The notes beneath the pieces are model-generated. The model was not told the origin of the DNA and searched no databases. It was given only the letters and a program-made list of their open reading frames with translations. A stretch of DNA of 64,000 nt, taken from assembly GCA_910579965.1 (NCBI GenBank), contig CAJTWF010000003.1, positions 1 to 64,000 on the forward strand, read 5' to 3'. Numbering within the stretch: the stretch's first letter is position 1; each line of letters begins with the position of its first letter. Source of the stretch: an uncultured Oscillospiraceae bacterium. GTDB taxonomy: Bacteria; Bacillota; Clostridia; Oscillospirales; Oscillospiraceae. This document shows positions 23,077 to 31,742 of this stretch, one piece after another. The translations under genes and the position numbers were made by a program.

Positions 23077-24123
23077 TCACTGCCGTCTTCCGTCCAGAAA
23101 CCGCCGCTTCAGCCGCGCCAGGGCCAGCAGGGCCCCCACGCGCCGCTCTCTCATCAGCCATGCAAAAATCCCCTGCATCCTGGGCAGCCTGCGCCAGGGA
23201 TACCGCTCCAGGGCCTCCCGCAGGGCCGGGGCCTCCAGAATGGCCGCCGTCCGCTGCCTCAGGGGGTAGGACCGGTCCTCCCGGTCCCGGTAGGCCGCCT
23301 CCTGGAGGATGTCGTACCGGGCCCGGCTGATGAGCAGGCGGTCCAGGTAGGGCCGGAAGACCGCCTCCGGGCACCGCCGGGCCAGCCGCTCCTCCACCGC
23401 CCGGCACAGGGCGCAGTCCTGGGCAAACCGGTCCTCCCGGTGCCGCTTGGACAGGGACCCGGCGTTGGCGCAGTAGAAGTAGGACGCGTCCGTCGTCACC
23501 ACGGCGCTGGCTGCCCAGGCTAAAAAGTCCATGTTGAAGATCAGGTCCTCGGAGATGAGCTCCCGCTCCGACACGAACCGCACCCCGCCCCGCCGGATCA
23601 CCTCCATGCGGTAGAGGCGGGCGCAGGCGCTCAGGCCGTACCGGGAGTCCAGGGGCTCCTCCGGCAGCGCCCCCACCGTACCCAGCAGCAGCTCCTCCAG
23701 CTCCGCCGGCGTGCGGAAGACCCGCTCCGCCGGAAAGGCCCGGGGGCGCTCCCGCCCGTCCGGCCCCACCATGGTAAACGCGCCCACAGCCAGATCGGCC
23801 CCCCGGCGCTCCGCCGCGTCCGCCAGATTCTCCAGCAGCCGCGGGCCGAAGTAGTCGTCCGGGTCCAGAAACAGCGCGTACTCCCCCCGGGCCGCCTCCA
23901 GGCCGCTGTTGCGGGCCATGCCCAGCCCGCCGTTGGTCCGGTGGACTGCCCGGACGCCGGGCTCCCGAGCCCACATGTCGCACAGGGGGCCGCTGCCGTC
24001 GGTGGACCCGTCGTCCACCAGGAGGATCTCCCGGTCCTGGAAGGTCTGGGCCAGCAGGCTCCTCATGCACCGCCCCAGATACGCCGAGACGTTGTAGACC
24101 GGCACGATCACGCTGATTCTCAT
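23077..24123 (-). CDS. family 2 glycosyltransferase
   Basis: A 348-residue GT2 enzyme (I-S-V-I-V-P-V-Y-N-V-S at the N-terminus, V-D-D-G-S-T-D-G-S near 37, L-F-L-D-P-D-D-Y near 88). The region around residues 30-75 matches the two tandem paralogues downstream closely, but the C-terminal half differs, so it is an older relative or has a different acceptor. Its start ATG overlaps the TGA of the upstream gene. Confidence 0.86.
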   Translation of the reverse strand: MRISVIVPVYNVSAYLGRCMRSLLAQTFQDREILLVDDGSTDGSGPLCDMWAREPGVRAVHRTNGGLGMARNSGLEAARGEYALFLDPDDYFGPRLLENLADAAERRGADLAVGAFTMVGPDGRERPRAFPAERVFRTPAELEELLLGTVGALPEEPLDSRYGLSACARLYRMEVIRRGGVRFVSERELISEDLIFNMDFLAWAASAVVTTDASYFYCANAGSLSKRHREDRFAQDCALCRAVEERLARRCPEAVFRPYLDRLLISRARYDILQEAAYRDREDRSYPLRQRTAAILEAPALREALERYPWRRLPRMQGIFAWLMRERRVGALLALARLKRRFLDGRRQ

Positions 24124-25169
24124 TCCGCCTCCCTCCCCCAGTCCGGGAACGCCTGGGCCAGGGCGTTGGCCATCAGCCGGTCCGGCCGGAGATGGGCCAG
24201 ATAGTACGCCCGGTTGGCCTGGGCCATCCGGTAGGTCCGCTCCGGGTCCTCCATCAGCGCCTCCACCTGCGCCAGACAGCCCTCCACATCCGTGAAGGGC
24301 AGGTAGTTGACCCCCTCCCGGAAGTCCCCGGGCACCTCAAACCGAAATCTCTCGTTCACCACCGCCTTGGCCGCGGCCACGTACTCCGCCGTCTTCCAGC
24401 CGATGGAGTCGTGGAGCCCCGCGGACCCCACGCAGATGTGGACGCGGCGCAGGGCCTGGAGGTAGCGCGTCCGTTTGGTCTCCCCCACGCCCACCATGAG
24501 CGCCCCCCACTGACGGACCGCCCGGGGGTCAAACTGGAGGCCCCCCATGAACCGGGGCCCGTACCGGGCCTTCAGCGCCGACACCAGCCGGACCCGGCTG
24601 CGGTTGAGCGCCTCCACGCTCTCCCGGAGCTCATCCCCCGCCGGCACGTGCCACAGCCGGGTGTAGAACAGCACCGTGGGCCGGCCGGAGAAGACCGGCC
24701 GGCACTCGAACCTGTCCGGCGTGAAGCTGCTGCGGGGCGCGCCGTTGAACACCCGCTGGAACAGGTCCCTGCCCCGCTCCCGCCAGGAGGTGATTCTGTC
24801 AATGGGGCTGCCGGGCCAGGACACGTGGTAGTGGAGCCCCAGGGGCCGCAGCCGGTCCCGCAGCTCCGGCGGGAGCTTGGCCGTCTCCTCCCGGGAGAGG
24901 CTGCGGCGGAACACCAGATCCGCCTCCGCCGCCAGACGGGGCAGGGCCTGCTCCACCTCCGAGCCGTAGCCGTCCGCCAGATCGAACAGCAGATGCTTTC
25001 CCCCGCCGTCCACCCCCAGCAGGGGGGCGTAGGGGAACCGCCGCCGGTTGCTCCGGTCCAGCTCAAAGGACAGCCGGACCCGGCCCTGCTCCTCCAGCAT
25101 CAGCAGTCCCGTCACCGGCATGCTCAGATGGGCGGTCCGGTTGGTGCAGTATACGTTCAGCGCAAGCAT
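24120..25169 (-). CDS. putative glycosyltransferase, GT-B-like
   Basis: A 349-residue soluble protein starting at the ATG 25167-25169 with GAGGAGG upstream, overlapping the polymerase gene by 13 bases. The second half (G-R-P-T-V-L-F-Y-T-R-L-W near 165, V-C-I-D-like H-I-C-V-G-S-A-G-L-H-D-S-I-G-W-K-T-A-E-Y near 265, and a final V-E-A-L-M-E-D-P-E-R-T-Y) has the flow of a GT4-like donor domain. It lacks a clear E-x7-E motif, so I do not assign a family firmly. The position between glycosyltransferase and polymerase genes supports a sugar-transfer role. Confidence 0.55.
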   Translation of the reverse strand: MLALNVYCTNRTAHLSMPVTGLLMLEEQGRVRLSFELDRSNRRRFPYAPLLGVDGGGKHLLFDLADGYGSEVEQALPRLAAEADLVFRRSLSREETAKLPPELRDRLRPLGLHYHVSWPGSPIDRITSWRERGRDLFQRVFNGAPRSSFTPDRFECRPVFSGRPTVLFYTRLWHVPAGDELRESVEALNRSRVRLVSALKARYGPRFMGGLQFDPRAVRQWGALMVGVGETKRTRYLQALRRVHICVGSAGLHDSIGWKTAEYVAAAKAVVNERFRFEVPGDFREGVNYLPFTDVEGCLAQVEALMEDPERTYRMAQANRAYYLAHLRPDRLMANALAQAFPDWGREAE

Positions 25170-26413
25170 TTCCCCTCCTCCTCCAGTCCGCCGGCCATCA
25201 GGCAGATGGCCAGCGCGCCGGTCACATAGATGTAGTAAAGGGTGTTGTCCGTGGCCGCCGTGGCCAGCACGTAGGTCTGGAGGCCCAGGCAGATCATGGC
25301 GGCCCGCCGCCCCTGCCGCCTGTACACGCACCAGACCCGCAGGGGGAAAAAGCTCAGCATCCACAGCCAGAATCCCCAGAACCCCGCGTCGATGTAGATC
25401 ATCAGGATATCGTTGTGCAGGGCCCGGATGGTCCAGTCGGCGGGCAGGTCCGAAAACAGCCGGGTCACAAAGCCCGCGCCGTGGCCGAAGAAGCTGGGCC
25501 CGATCCAGTAGTACCTGTCAATGAAATTGCTCAGCTCCCGCCGCCCCATGGTGTCCAGCCCCAGCCGCTCAGAGAGGAATTCAAAGATCCCCTCCTTCAC
25601 CAGGCATACGTATACAAAGGACAGCGCCGCCGGCCCGAAGGCCGCCGCCAGCAGCCAGAAGGGGCCGCCTCGCCGCCCCGTCAGCAGCCGCAGGGCCAGC
25701 CACACCAGCACGCCTGCCGCCATGGCGGCCACGCCGATGCGCTTGAACCCGGAGAAGAAGCAGAACAGGGTTGGGGCCAGCAGCAGCCGGGCGAGCCGCT
25801 CCCCCCTGCACCGCCGCCAGTCCAGGGCGTAGTAGACCAGATAGACCCCCAGGGCGAAGGTGAGCTCGTGGATCTCCATCTGCGCCATCACCGGCCCCGT
25901 CTCCCCGGAGAAGGTGACGATCAGCCGGCGCAGCTCGTGGAGGTACACGGACAGGCCGCTCTCCCGGACCACCCGGATCACCGTGATGAAGTTGGCCCCC
26001 AGCATGGCCGCCAGATTGAGCCACAGACCCCGGCGGCCGAAGACATAGAGAACGCCCGCCATGGCCGCGAGAATAGCGAGGCCGTAGACCTGGTCAAAGA
26101 GGCCCCGGCGGATCTGGGTCAGGCGCTGCACCTGGAACACCCACAGAGGCACCGAGGCCAGCACCAGGGCCAGATGGGGCAGGCCCAGCAGGACGCCGTA
26201 CCGGACAAGACGCCCGGCCCGGTTCAGGTCCGTGCGCACCAGAAACACCAGAAAGCTCACCGCCGCCAGCACCGCCGCCAGCACGAACTTGTACATGAAG
26301 TGGACGCCCAGATCAATATACTCCGTATGAAAGTAGTACATCCCGCAGGCCAGCAGGAGGTAGGCCCCCGCCAGGAGGCCGTCCCACAGGCGGCGGGTCC
26401 CGCCGCCTGTCAT
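25157..26413 (-). CDS. O-antigen/capsule polymerase-like membrane protein
   Basis: A 418-residue protein with about ten to twelve hydrophobic segments and a larger loop near residues 280-330 (R-E-L-S-N-F-I-D-R-Y-Y-W-I-G-P-S-F-F-G-H-G). This layout, a long loop late in the chain containing F-G-H-G, fits Wzy-type polymerases, which are too variable to be recognised by motif. It is the only such candidate in the cluster. The ATG overlaps the TGA of the Wzz-GGDEF gene (ATGA). Confidence 0.7.
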   Translation of the reverse strand: MTGGGTRRLWDGLLAGAYLLLACGMYYFHTEYIDLGVHFMYKFVLAAVLAAVSFLVFLVRTDLNRAGRLVRYGVLLGLPHLALVLASVPLWVFQVQRLTQIRRGLFDQVYGLAILAAMAGVLYVFGRRGLWLNLAAMLGANFITVIRVVRESGLSVYLHELRRLIVTFSGETGPVMAQMEIHELTFALGVYLVYYALDWRRCRGERLARLLLAPTLFCFFSGFKRIGVAAMAAGVLVWLALRLLTGRRGGPFWLLAAAFGPAALSFVYVCLVKEGIFEFLSERLGLDTMGRRELSNFIDRYYWIGPSFFGHGAGFVTRLFSDLPADWTIRALHNDILMIYIDAGFWGFWLWMLSFFPLRVWCVYRRQGRRAAMICLGLQTYVLATAATDNTLYYIYVTGALAICLMAGGLEEEGKCLR

Positions 26414-28242
26414 GCCTCCTCCGCCCCCTTCAGGCCCGCCGGGCCGGTCTGGTAGGGTCTGCGGCCCTTGATCGCGCCGGTAATCAGGCCCCGGATGTAG
26501 AACACCGCCGACTCCCCCGCGTTGACCGCCCCCATCTGGTAGGGCACGGATACGGCGTCCACGGTCTGCCGCAGGGTCACCTCCAGCCGCTCCACCTCCT
26601 GGGCCAGGGAATCCTGGGCCAACCCGTCAAAGAACACCCAGAACTGCCCGCCGCCGTTGTAGCCCACAAAGCCGTTTTTCCGGCTCTCGAACAGCTCCCG
26701 CAGCACCCGGCCGAAGGTCTGGAGCACCCGGTTCGTCTCCTCCCGGCCCAGGGTCTCGTTGAGCTCCTGCTGGTTGACGATCTGGAGGTTGATGCAGCTG
26801 GTCCCCAGGGGCAGGATCAGGTTCTCCCTGTCCTGAATGTACTTGTCGCAGGACACCCGGTTCATGCAGCCGGTGGCGCTGTCCCGCAGGAATATGTACT
26901 CCAGGATGTCCCCCAGCCGCCCCAGCACAATGGCCCCGCAGCACCCTGCGGCCAGGAAGAAGGCCGCGATTACGGCCATGTAGGCGGACATGTTGATCCC
27001 CTCCGCCACGCTGGCCGAGGAGAGGGTACGGATGTTCCGGGCCCCCAGGTAGTCGTTGTACTCCGAGTTGGTGTCCGCCACCGCGTCGTAGAGGGCGTTC
27101 ATCTTGCCGATCACGCCGGCGATCTCCTCCTCCACCTCCGCCGCCGTCGCGCCCCCGGCCGGGCCGCCGCCCTCGTACACGCCGATGATGTAGGCGCAGT
27201 AGGCCGCGTCGATCTCCGCGTAATCCCACCGGTCCGCCGCGCTGGCCCAGTTGCGCAGCAGCGCGTCGTACTGGATGACCCGGCTGGTGGAGGTCCACTC
27301 CCCGTCGGTCTCCCGCTCCCGCTCGTAGACGTCGCCGAGAATATAGTTGGCGTCAATATCCGTGTTGCCGGACTGGCGCATCTTCTCCACGTAGGTCTCA
27401 ATGATGCGCTGGATGTCCCCGATGTCCTCCTGGGCGCTCCGGCCGTCCAGGCCGTAGCCGGCAATCCGGTTCTGGTACTTGTCCAGCAGCACCGTCCGGT
27501 CCTTGGTGACCCGGCTGCCCAGGATGAGGGCGTAGAGCCGGGGCACGTCCACATCCAGCACCAGCTTGAACTGGTCCCGCAGATCCGAGAAGGAGTAGCC
27601 CGTGTCCGCGGACCGGAACCCCTGCTCCCGCTGGTAGCGGTTGTGGAGGGTGTTGACGGTCTCGGTGAGCTGCGCGTCGATCTGCTCCACCATCTCCAGG
27701 TAGTCGTAGTCCGTTTGGATCAGATCCCGGGTCTGGTTGCTCACCTGCTCCTGGTTGATATGCTTGTTGCTGTAGTCGGAGAAGTACACGTCCAGCAGCT
27801 CGCTGAGGATGTCCCGGGCAAAGCCCGCGCTGCCGGAGGCGTCCAGCTTGCAGCTGACGATGTAGGCCGTGGGCTGCTCCGTGTACTCCTTGCCCTCCTC
27901 GTTGAGGGCCTGCTGGACGTTCTGGGCCTGCTCCTCAATGATCGGCTCCACCCGGATGCTGGCGCACAGGGTGTCCAGGCTGTAGCTGGCCGGGGACAGG
28001 CCCAGGTTCTCCATCACCTTGGCCATGTTGCCAGCGGAGGCGATCTCCGACACGTCGATGGCGGACCCGTCCGGGGCCCGGCCCTCCTTGGCGTCCCCGT
28101 TGGCGTACTCGATCACCGCCGAGGCCGTGTAGGTCTGCTTCTTTGCCAGCACCCTGGAGGCAAGAAGGGTCATGCCGATGAAAAAGCAGACGATCAGCGG
28201 CAGCCACCGCTTGAGGTAGCGAAATATCTGAAACTGCTTCAT
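26410..28242 (-). CDS. Wzz-like chain-length protein fused to a degenerate GGDEF domain
   Basis: A 610-residue protein with three parts. A first membrane helix (about 14-33) opens a Wzz-like extracytoplasmic region with predicted coiled coil. A second helix lies near 417-440. A C-terminal cytoplasmic domain (about 455-590) has the GGDEF fold: A-T-G-C-M-N-R, S-C-I-N-L-Q-I-V-N-Q-Q-E-L-N-E-T-L-G, then F-V-G-Y-N-G-G-G-Q-F-W-V-F-F. The GGDEF signature has become G-G-G-Q-F, so cyclase activity is unlikely; GTP or c-di-GMP binding remains possible. No tyrosine kinase is encoded nearby, so this domain may be the cytoplasmic control point. The start is ATG 28240-28242 behind GAGGAGG. Confidence 0.75.
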   Translation of the reverse strand: MKQFQIFRYLKRWLPLIVCFFIGMTLLASRVLAKKQTYTASAVIEYANGDAKEGRAPDGSAIDVSEIASAGNMAKVMENLGLSPASYSLDTLCASIRVEPIIEEQAQNVQQALNEEGKEYTEQPTAYIVSCKLDASGSAGFARDILSELLDVYFSDYSNKHINQEQVSNQTRDLIQTDYDYLEMVEQIDAQLTETVNTLHNRYQREQGFRSADTGYSFSDLRDQFKLVLDVDVPRLYALILGSRVTKDRTVLLDKYQNRIAGYGLDGRSAQEDIGDIQRIIETYVEKMRQSGNTDIDANYILGDVYERERETDGEWTSTSRVIQYDALLRNWASAADRWDYAEIDAAYCAYIIGVYEGGGPAGGATAAEVEEEIAGVIGKMNALYDAVADTNSEYNDYLGARNIRTLSSASVAEGINMSAYMAVIAAFFLAAGCCGAIVLGRLGDILEYIFLRDSATGCMNRVSCDKYIQDRENLILPLGTSCINLQIVNQQELNETLGREETNRVLQTFGRVLRELFESRKNGFVGYNGGGQFWVFFDGLAQDSLAQEVERLEVTLRQTVDAVSVPYQMGAVNAGESAVFYIRGLITGAIKGRRPYQTGPAGLKGAEEA

Positions 28243-28247
28243 CCCGC

Positions 28248-29612
28248 TCACCTCCTCTTTCGTCCCCCCGCCAGGGAGAACCAGCACAGCCGCAGCCCGG
28301 CGGCGAAAAGGACCGTTCTCGCGGCGATCTCCGCCGCCAGCTTCATGGCCTGGGCCTCCGAGGAGGAGACCACGGCGGTCATGTACCGGTTGGCCTGCCG
28401 GGCGTTATACTCCTTCACCAGCTCCTCCGCCAGACCGGCGATGCGGGTGAGCTCCCGCCGGATCTGGCCGATGAGCGCCTCCGCCTTGTCCTCCGCCCCG
28501 CCGGACCGGCCGGAAAGCTGGCCGATCACGTGGTCATTGTAGGCGATTTTCTCCTGGATGGCGATCTTTTCATCCGCGTAGTGGTTGGCGTTGGCGGCGA
28601 AGTCGTCCACGCCGATGCGGGTCTGGGACATGTAGAACTGGTTGTTGGTGTCATAGGTGGGCACCAGAACAATGCGGGCCATGTCGTCCTCGTACATGGT
28701 GATGGCCTCCAGCATGTTCTCGTTGGACGCCGCCGCCTTCTGGGCGTTGAAGCGCATGAACACGTTGGCCACCTCCAGCCGGTTGACGTACTGCCCCGGG
28801 TCCCGGGAGATCCCCTCCTCCAGCACATAGGCCTCCAGACGCTCCACCAGGGTCTCCTCCACCTCGTAGGCCAGGGCGGACACCGACTGGAAGGTCTCCC
28901 CGCTGGCGCTGGAGCGGAAGGCTGGCTCCTCGCCGGACATGCTGCGCATGTACTCGCCGATGGACTGGGCCGTCTGGGCCAGGAACAGGCAGCTGTCCAG
29001 GTAGTCCGCCCCCTCCGCCGGGGAGAAGTCCAGGCGGAGGATGCTGGGGTTCGCCGAGTAGCTCCTGACAAACCAGTCCTTGTAGGCCTGGGTCACCAGG
29101 GTCAGCAGCTTCTCCCCGTCCTGGGAGGCGGTCTCGCTGCTGGCGTTATACTGCACCACAAACTGGGTGGAGATGAAGTAGGCGTCCTCGGAATAGCTGT
29201 TCCCCTGGACCACCGGCCGGACCTGTATGGTGTTCTTCAGGTCCTGGGCCGTGATCCCCTCCAGCGCCCCCTTCTCAATGGCCCCCTCCAGGACCTGGGC
29301 GCTGAGGATGTCCGCCTGGTTGAACCGGGTGCCGTTGGGGTTGAGGCCCTGGGAGGCCAGACTGTAGTGGAGGGTGATCTCCGCGCTGGTGTGGAGGCGC
29401 AGAGCGGCGGGGAGCAGGAAGCAGTTGAGCAGAAATACGGCCAGCACCAGCGGCCCCAGGCTCCAGCTCCGCCGCACCGCCCGGTACTCCGCCAGCAGCG
29501 TCCGCAGTCCCTGCCGGGACCGGTTGCGCAGCACAAGCAGACCGCAGGCCGCCAGCAGCAGCGACACTCCGGTCAGCGCGATTGGGTAATAGTTGATGAC
29601 TTGAAACAGCAT
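28248..29612 (-). CDS. Wzz-like membrane protein, partner of the Wzz-GGDEF protein
   Basis: A 454-residue protein with membrane helices near residues 6-28 and 49-71, a long extracytoplasmic region with helical, Glu/Ala-rich stretches (E-T-L-V-E-R-L-E-A-Y-V-L-E-E near 260, coiled coil near 345-420) and a hydrophobic C-terminal segment near 425-445. The overall plan matches a polysaccharide co-polymerase, but I cannot match it to a named family. It sits five bases upstream of the Wzz-GGDEF gene and is probably its structural partner. The ATG has GGAGGG upstream. Confidence 0.55.
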   Translation of the reverse strand: MLFQVINYYPIALTGVSLLLAACGLLVLRNRSRQGLRTLLAEYRAVRRSWSLGPLVLAVFLLNCFLLPAALRLHTSAEITLHYSLASQGLNPNGTRFNQADILSAQVLEGAIEKGALEGITAQDLKNTIQVRPVVQGNSYSEDAYFISTQFVVQYNASSETASQDGEKLLTLVTQAYKDWFVRSYSANPSILRLDFSPAEGADYLDSCLFLAQTAQSIGEYMRSMSGEEPAFRSSASGETFQSVSALAYEVEETLVERLEAYVLEEGISRDPGQYVNRLEVANVFMRFNAQKAAASNENMLEAITMYEDDMARIVLVPTYDTNNQFYMSQTRIGVDDFAANANHYADEKIAIQEKIAYNDHVIGQLSGRSGGAEDKAEALIGQIRRELTRIAGLAEELVKEYNARQANRYMTAVVSSSEAQAMKLAAEIAARTVLFAAGLRLCWFSLAGGRKRR

Positions 29613-29636
29613 GGGGCCCTCCGGCTATGAATGCAC

Positions 29637-30533
29637 TTAGTTGATATCCAGAATCACCAGCTCAGGCTGGTTGAATACACGGGGCGCCAGGCCGTGGCTC
29701 CCCAGGCCCCGGCTGATGAGCAGGGACATGCCCTCCCTCTCGTACCAGCCCCCGTCGTAGACGGGGAACAGCCCCTCCGCGCCGGAGAAGAGCCCGCCCA
29801 CTCCGGGGATGCGGATAACGCCGCCGTGGTTGTGGCCGGACACCGTCAGGTCAATGGCGGCGTCCGGAATATACTCCATCACCGGCTCCGGCCGGTGGGA
29901 GATGAGAATTTTGAACGTCTCCGGGTCCTCCTCCGCGAAGCGGGTGACAAACTGCCCGGAGTGGGGCCAGAAGCTGCTGGCGTTGGTGCTCAGGCCGCCG
30001 ATCCTGATCGCGGCGCCCTTCACCTCCGCCGTCACGGCCTCGTTTTGCAGCAGGACGGCCCCGGTCCCCTCCAGGTCCTCCCAGACCTGCGGGTCCAGGA
30101 GCAGGGGGGAGAAGTCCTCCGGGTCCTCCCCCAGGGCGGCTCCGTCCAGAAACTTCTTGTTCAGATCCTGGCCGTAGAGCGCCTCGTTCTCGTGGTTTCC
30201 CATGGCGTAGTACACCGGCGCGATCTCCGCCAGCTCCCGGCACAGGCCCACGGCGTAGTCCCAGTCCGGGTCCCCCTTGTTCACCAGATCCCCCGCGATC
30301 AGCAGCAGATCCGGCCGCAGGGCCCTCACCCGGTCCAGCAGGGTCTCGTTGTCCGGACCAAAGGAGCGCTGGTGCAGGTCCGCCAGCACGATCACCCGCA
30401 CGGTCTCCTCGATCTTATAGGACTCCATGGCATAAAAGGTCTCCTCAAAGGAGCTGTTGGACCATATGATCCACGCCGCGATCACGCCTATGGTTATCCC
30501 GGCGCTGATGATTCCTGTCAATATCCGCTTCAC
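29637..30533 (-). CDS. membrane-anchored metallophosphoesterase
   Basis: A 298-residue YkuE/YaeI-like phosphoesterase. One N-terminal helix (about 7-25) precedes the catalytic domain with all metal motifs: L-A-D-L-H near 51, A-G-D-L-V near 80, G-N-H-E near 112, S-H-R-P near 208 and S-G-H-N-H-G-G near 229. Related enzymes act on lipid-linked or cell-wall phosphoesters. In this cluster it could recycle the lipid pyrophosphate carrier or remove phosphate from the glycan; neither is shown. The start is a GTG that overlaps the TGA of the upstream glycosyltransferase (GTGA). Confidence 0.83.
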   Translation of the reverse strand: MKRILTGIISAGITIGVIAAWIIWSNSSFEETFYAMESYKIEETVRVIVLADLHQRSFGPDNETLLDRVRALRPDLLLIAGDLVNKGDPDWDYAVGLCRELAEIAPVYYAMGNHENEALYGQDLNKKFLDGAALGEDPEDFSPLLLDPQVWEDLEGTGAVLLQNEAVTAEVKGAAIRIGGLSTNASSFWPHSGQFVTRFAEEDPETFKILISHRPEPVMEYIPDAAIDLTVSGHNHGGVIRIPGVGGLFSGAEGLFPVYDGGWYEREGMSLLISRGLGSHGLAPRVFNQPELVILDIN

Positions 30534-31741
30534 GTCACCTTTCCTCCTGCCGCGGACCGGTACAGCTCCAGCAGCCCGCCGCAGTATTCCTCAATGGTTG
30601 TCAAATCCCGCCGGCTCCGGCAGCGCTCCGCCATCCGCGCCAGGGCCGCCCTGTCCCCGTAGAGCGCCCGCATCCCAGCGGCATAGGCCTCCGGCGTGAA
30701 CCGGTCCAGCAGCGCGCCGGTTTCGCCCTCCTCGATCAGCTCCGGCACGCCGCCAATGCGGTTGGCCAGCACCGGCGTGCCCAGGGCCTGGCTCTCCAGC
30801 ACGGACAATGGGCAGTTCTCATACCAGATGGGGAGGTACACCGAAAACAGGGCCCGCCGGACCAGCTCCCGCAGCGCCTCCCCCTCCTGGAAGCCCATAT
30901 AGCGCACGTTGGCCGGCGCTTCCCGCCGCACCAGCTCCTCCAGGGGCCCCCGTCCCGCCACCACGACGGGGATCTCCGGGACCAGCCGGCAGGCGGCCAG
31001 GAGGCGGTCAATGCCCTTCTCCTCAGAGAGCCTGCCGAAGTAGAGCGCATAGTCCCCCTTCTCCGCCGGCGGCCCCGCCTCAGGGCGGATAAAGTTGTGC
31101 ATCATGACGGTTTTTCCCCGGAACCGGGGGACCTCCAGAAGGATCTCCTCCATGAACCGGCTGGGGCAGATCAGGCGGCTGACCTGATCGTAGCTCCGCC
31201 GCCGGCGGCACAGAGCGGCCTCCAGGCTGCCCAGAACGCTCTTTGCCCGGGAGCCGTGGATGCACCGCCGTCCGGCGCAGCTCCACACGCTCCCGTCCAG
31301 GCACCGCCGGCAGGGGGTCATGTCCTCCAGATCCAGCATCATGTGGTTGGGGCAGACCAGGTGGAAGTCGTGGACCGTCTCCACCATGGGCACGCCCAGC
31401 TCCGCCGCGCCGTCGATGATCGAGGGGGTCAGATGGTAGTATATGTTGTTGAGATGGATCACATCCGGGGAAAACGCCCGGATGAGGCGCTGAATCTTCC
31501 TCTTGGCCTCCAGGGAGTAGAGGACCCGGAGGGGGTACAGAATCCGCCCCGGGCCCCTGGAGCGGAAGTCCATGGCCGCCGTCTCCAGCCCCAGGCTGTT
31601 GCCCACCGTGTTTCTCTCGTCCCGCATCCCGAAATAGGACACCTGATGCCCCTGGCTCTGGAGGTACGCGCCGATTTCCAGCATGTAGGTCTCCGCGCCG
31701 CCCCGGGGATACAGGAACTTGTTGACCATTAAAATTCTCAT
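30530..31741 (-). CDS. family 4 glycosyltransferase
   Basis: A 403-residue GT-B enzyme. N-terminal R-I-L-M-V-N-K-F-L-Y-P-R-G-G-A-E-T-Y is typical of GT4; the donor domain has Y-F-G-R-L-S-E-E-K-G-I near 265 and the catalytic E-x7-E region P-L-S-V-L-E-S-Q-A-L-G-T-P near 345. A Cys-rich insertion (C-R-R-C...C-A-G-R-R-C-I-H-G near 150-165) is found in a subset of these enzymes. The ATG at 31739-31741 directly follows the TAA of the coiled-coil gene, so it is expressed by re-initiation; the ribosome-binding site is weak. Confidence 0.87.
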   Translation of the reverse strand: MRILMVNKFLYPRGGAETYMLEIGAYLQSQGHQVSYFGMRDERNTVGNSLGLETAAMDFRSRGPGRILYPLRVLYSLEAKRKIQRLIRAFSPDVIHLNNIYYHLTPSIIDGAAELGVPMVETVHDFHLVCPNHMMLDLEDMTPCRRCLDGSVWSCAGRRCIHGSRAKSVLGSLEAALCRRRRSYDQVSRLICPSRFMEEILLEVPRFRGKTVMMHNFIRPEAGPPAEKGDYALYFGRLSEEKGIDRLLAACRLVPEIPVVVAGRGPLEELVRREAPANVRYMGFQEGEALRELVRRALFSVYLPIWYENCPLSVLESQALGTPVLANRIGGVPELIEEGETGALLDRFTPEAYAAGMRALYGDRAALARMAERCRSRRDLTTIEEYCGGLLELYRSAAGGKVT

Positions 31742-31742
31742 A

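Noticed and set aside
21974..24070. Apparent 698-residue double-glycosyltransferase
   Set aside because: The first half is the 23077-24123 gene read in a wrong phase; a GTG with a strong ribosome-binding site at 23062 starts the true protein, so there is no fusion or frameshift.
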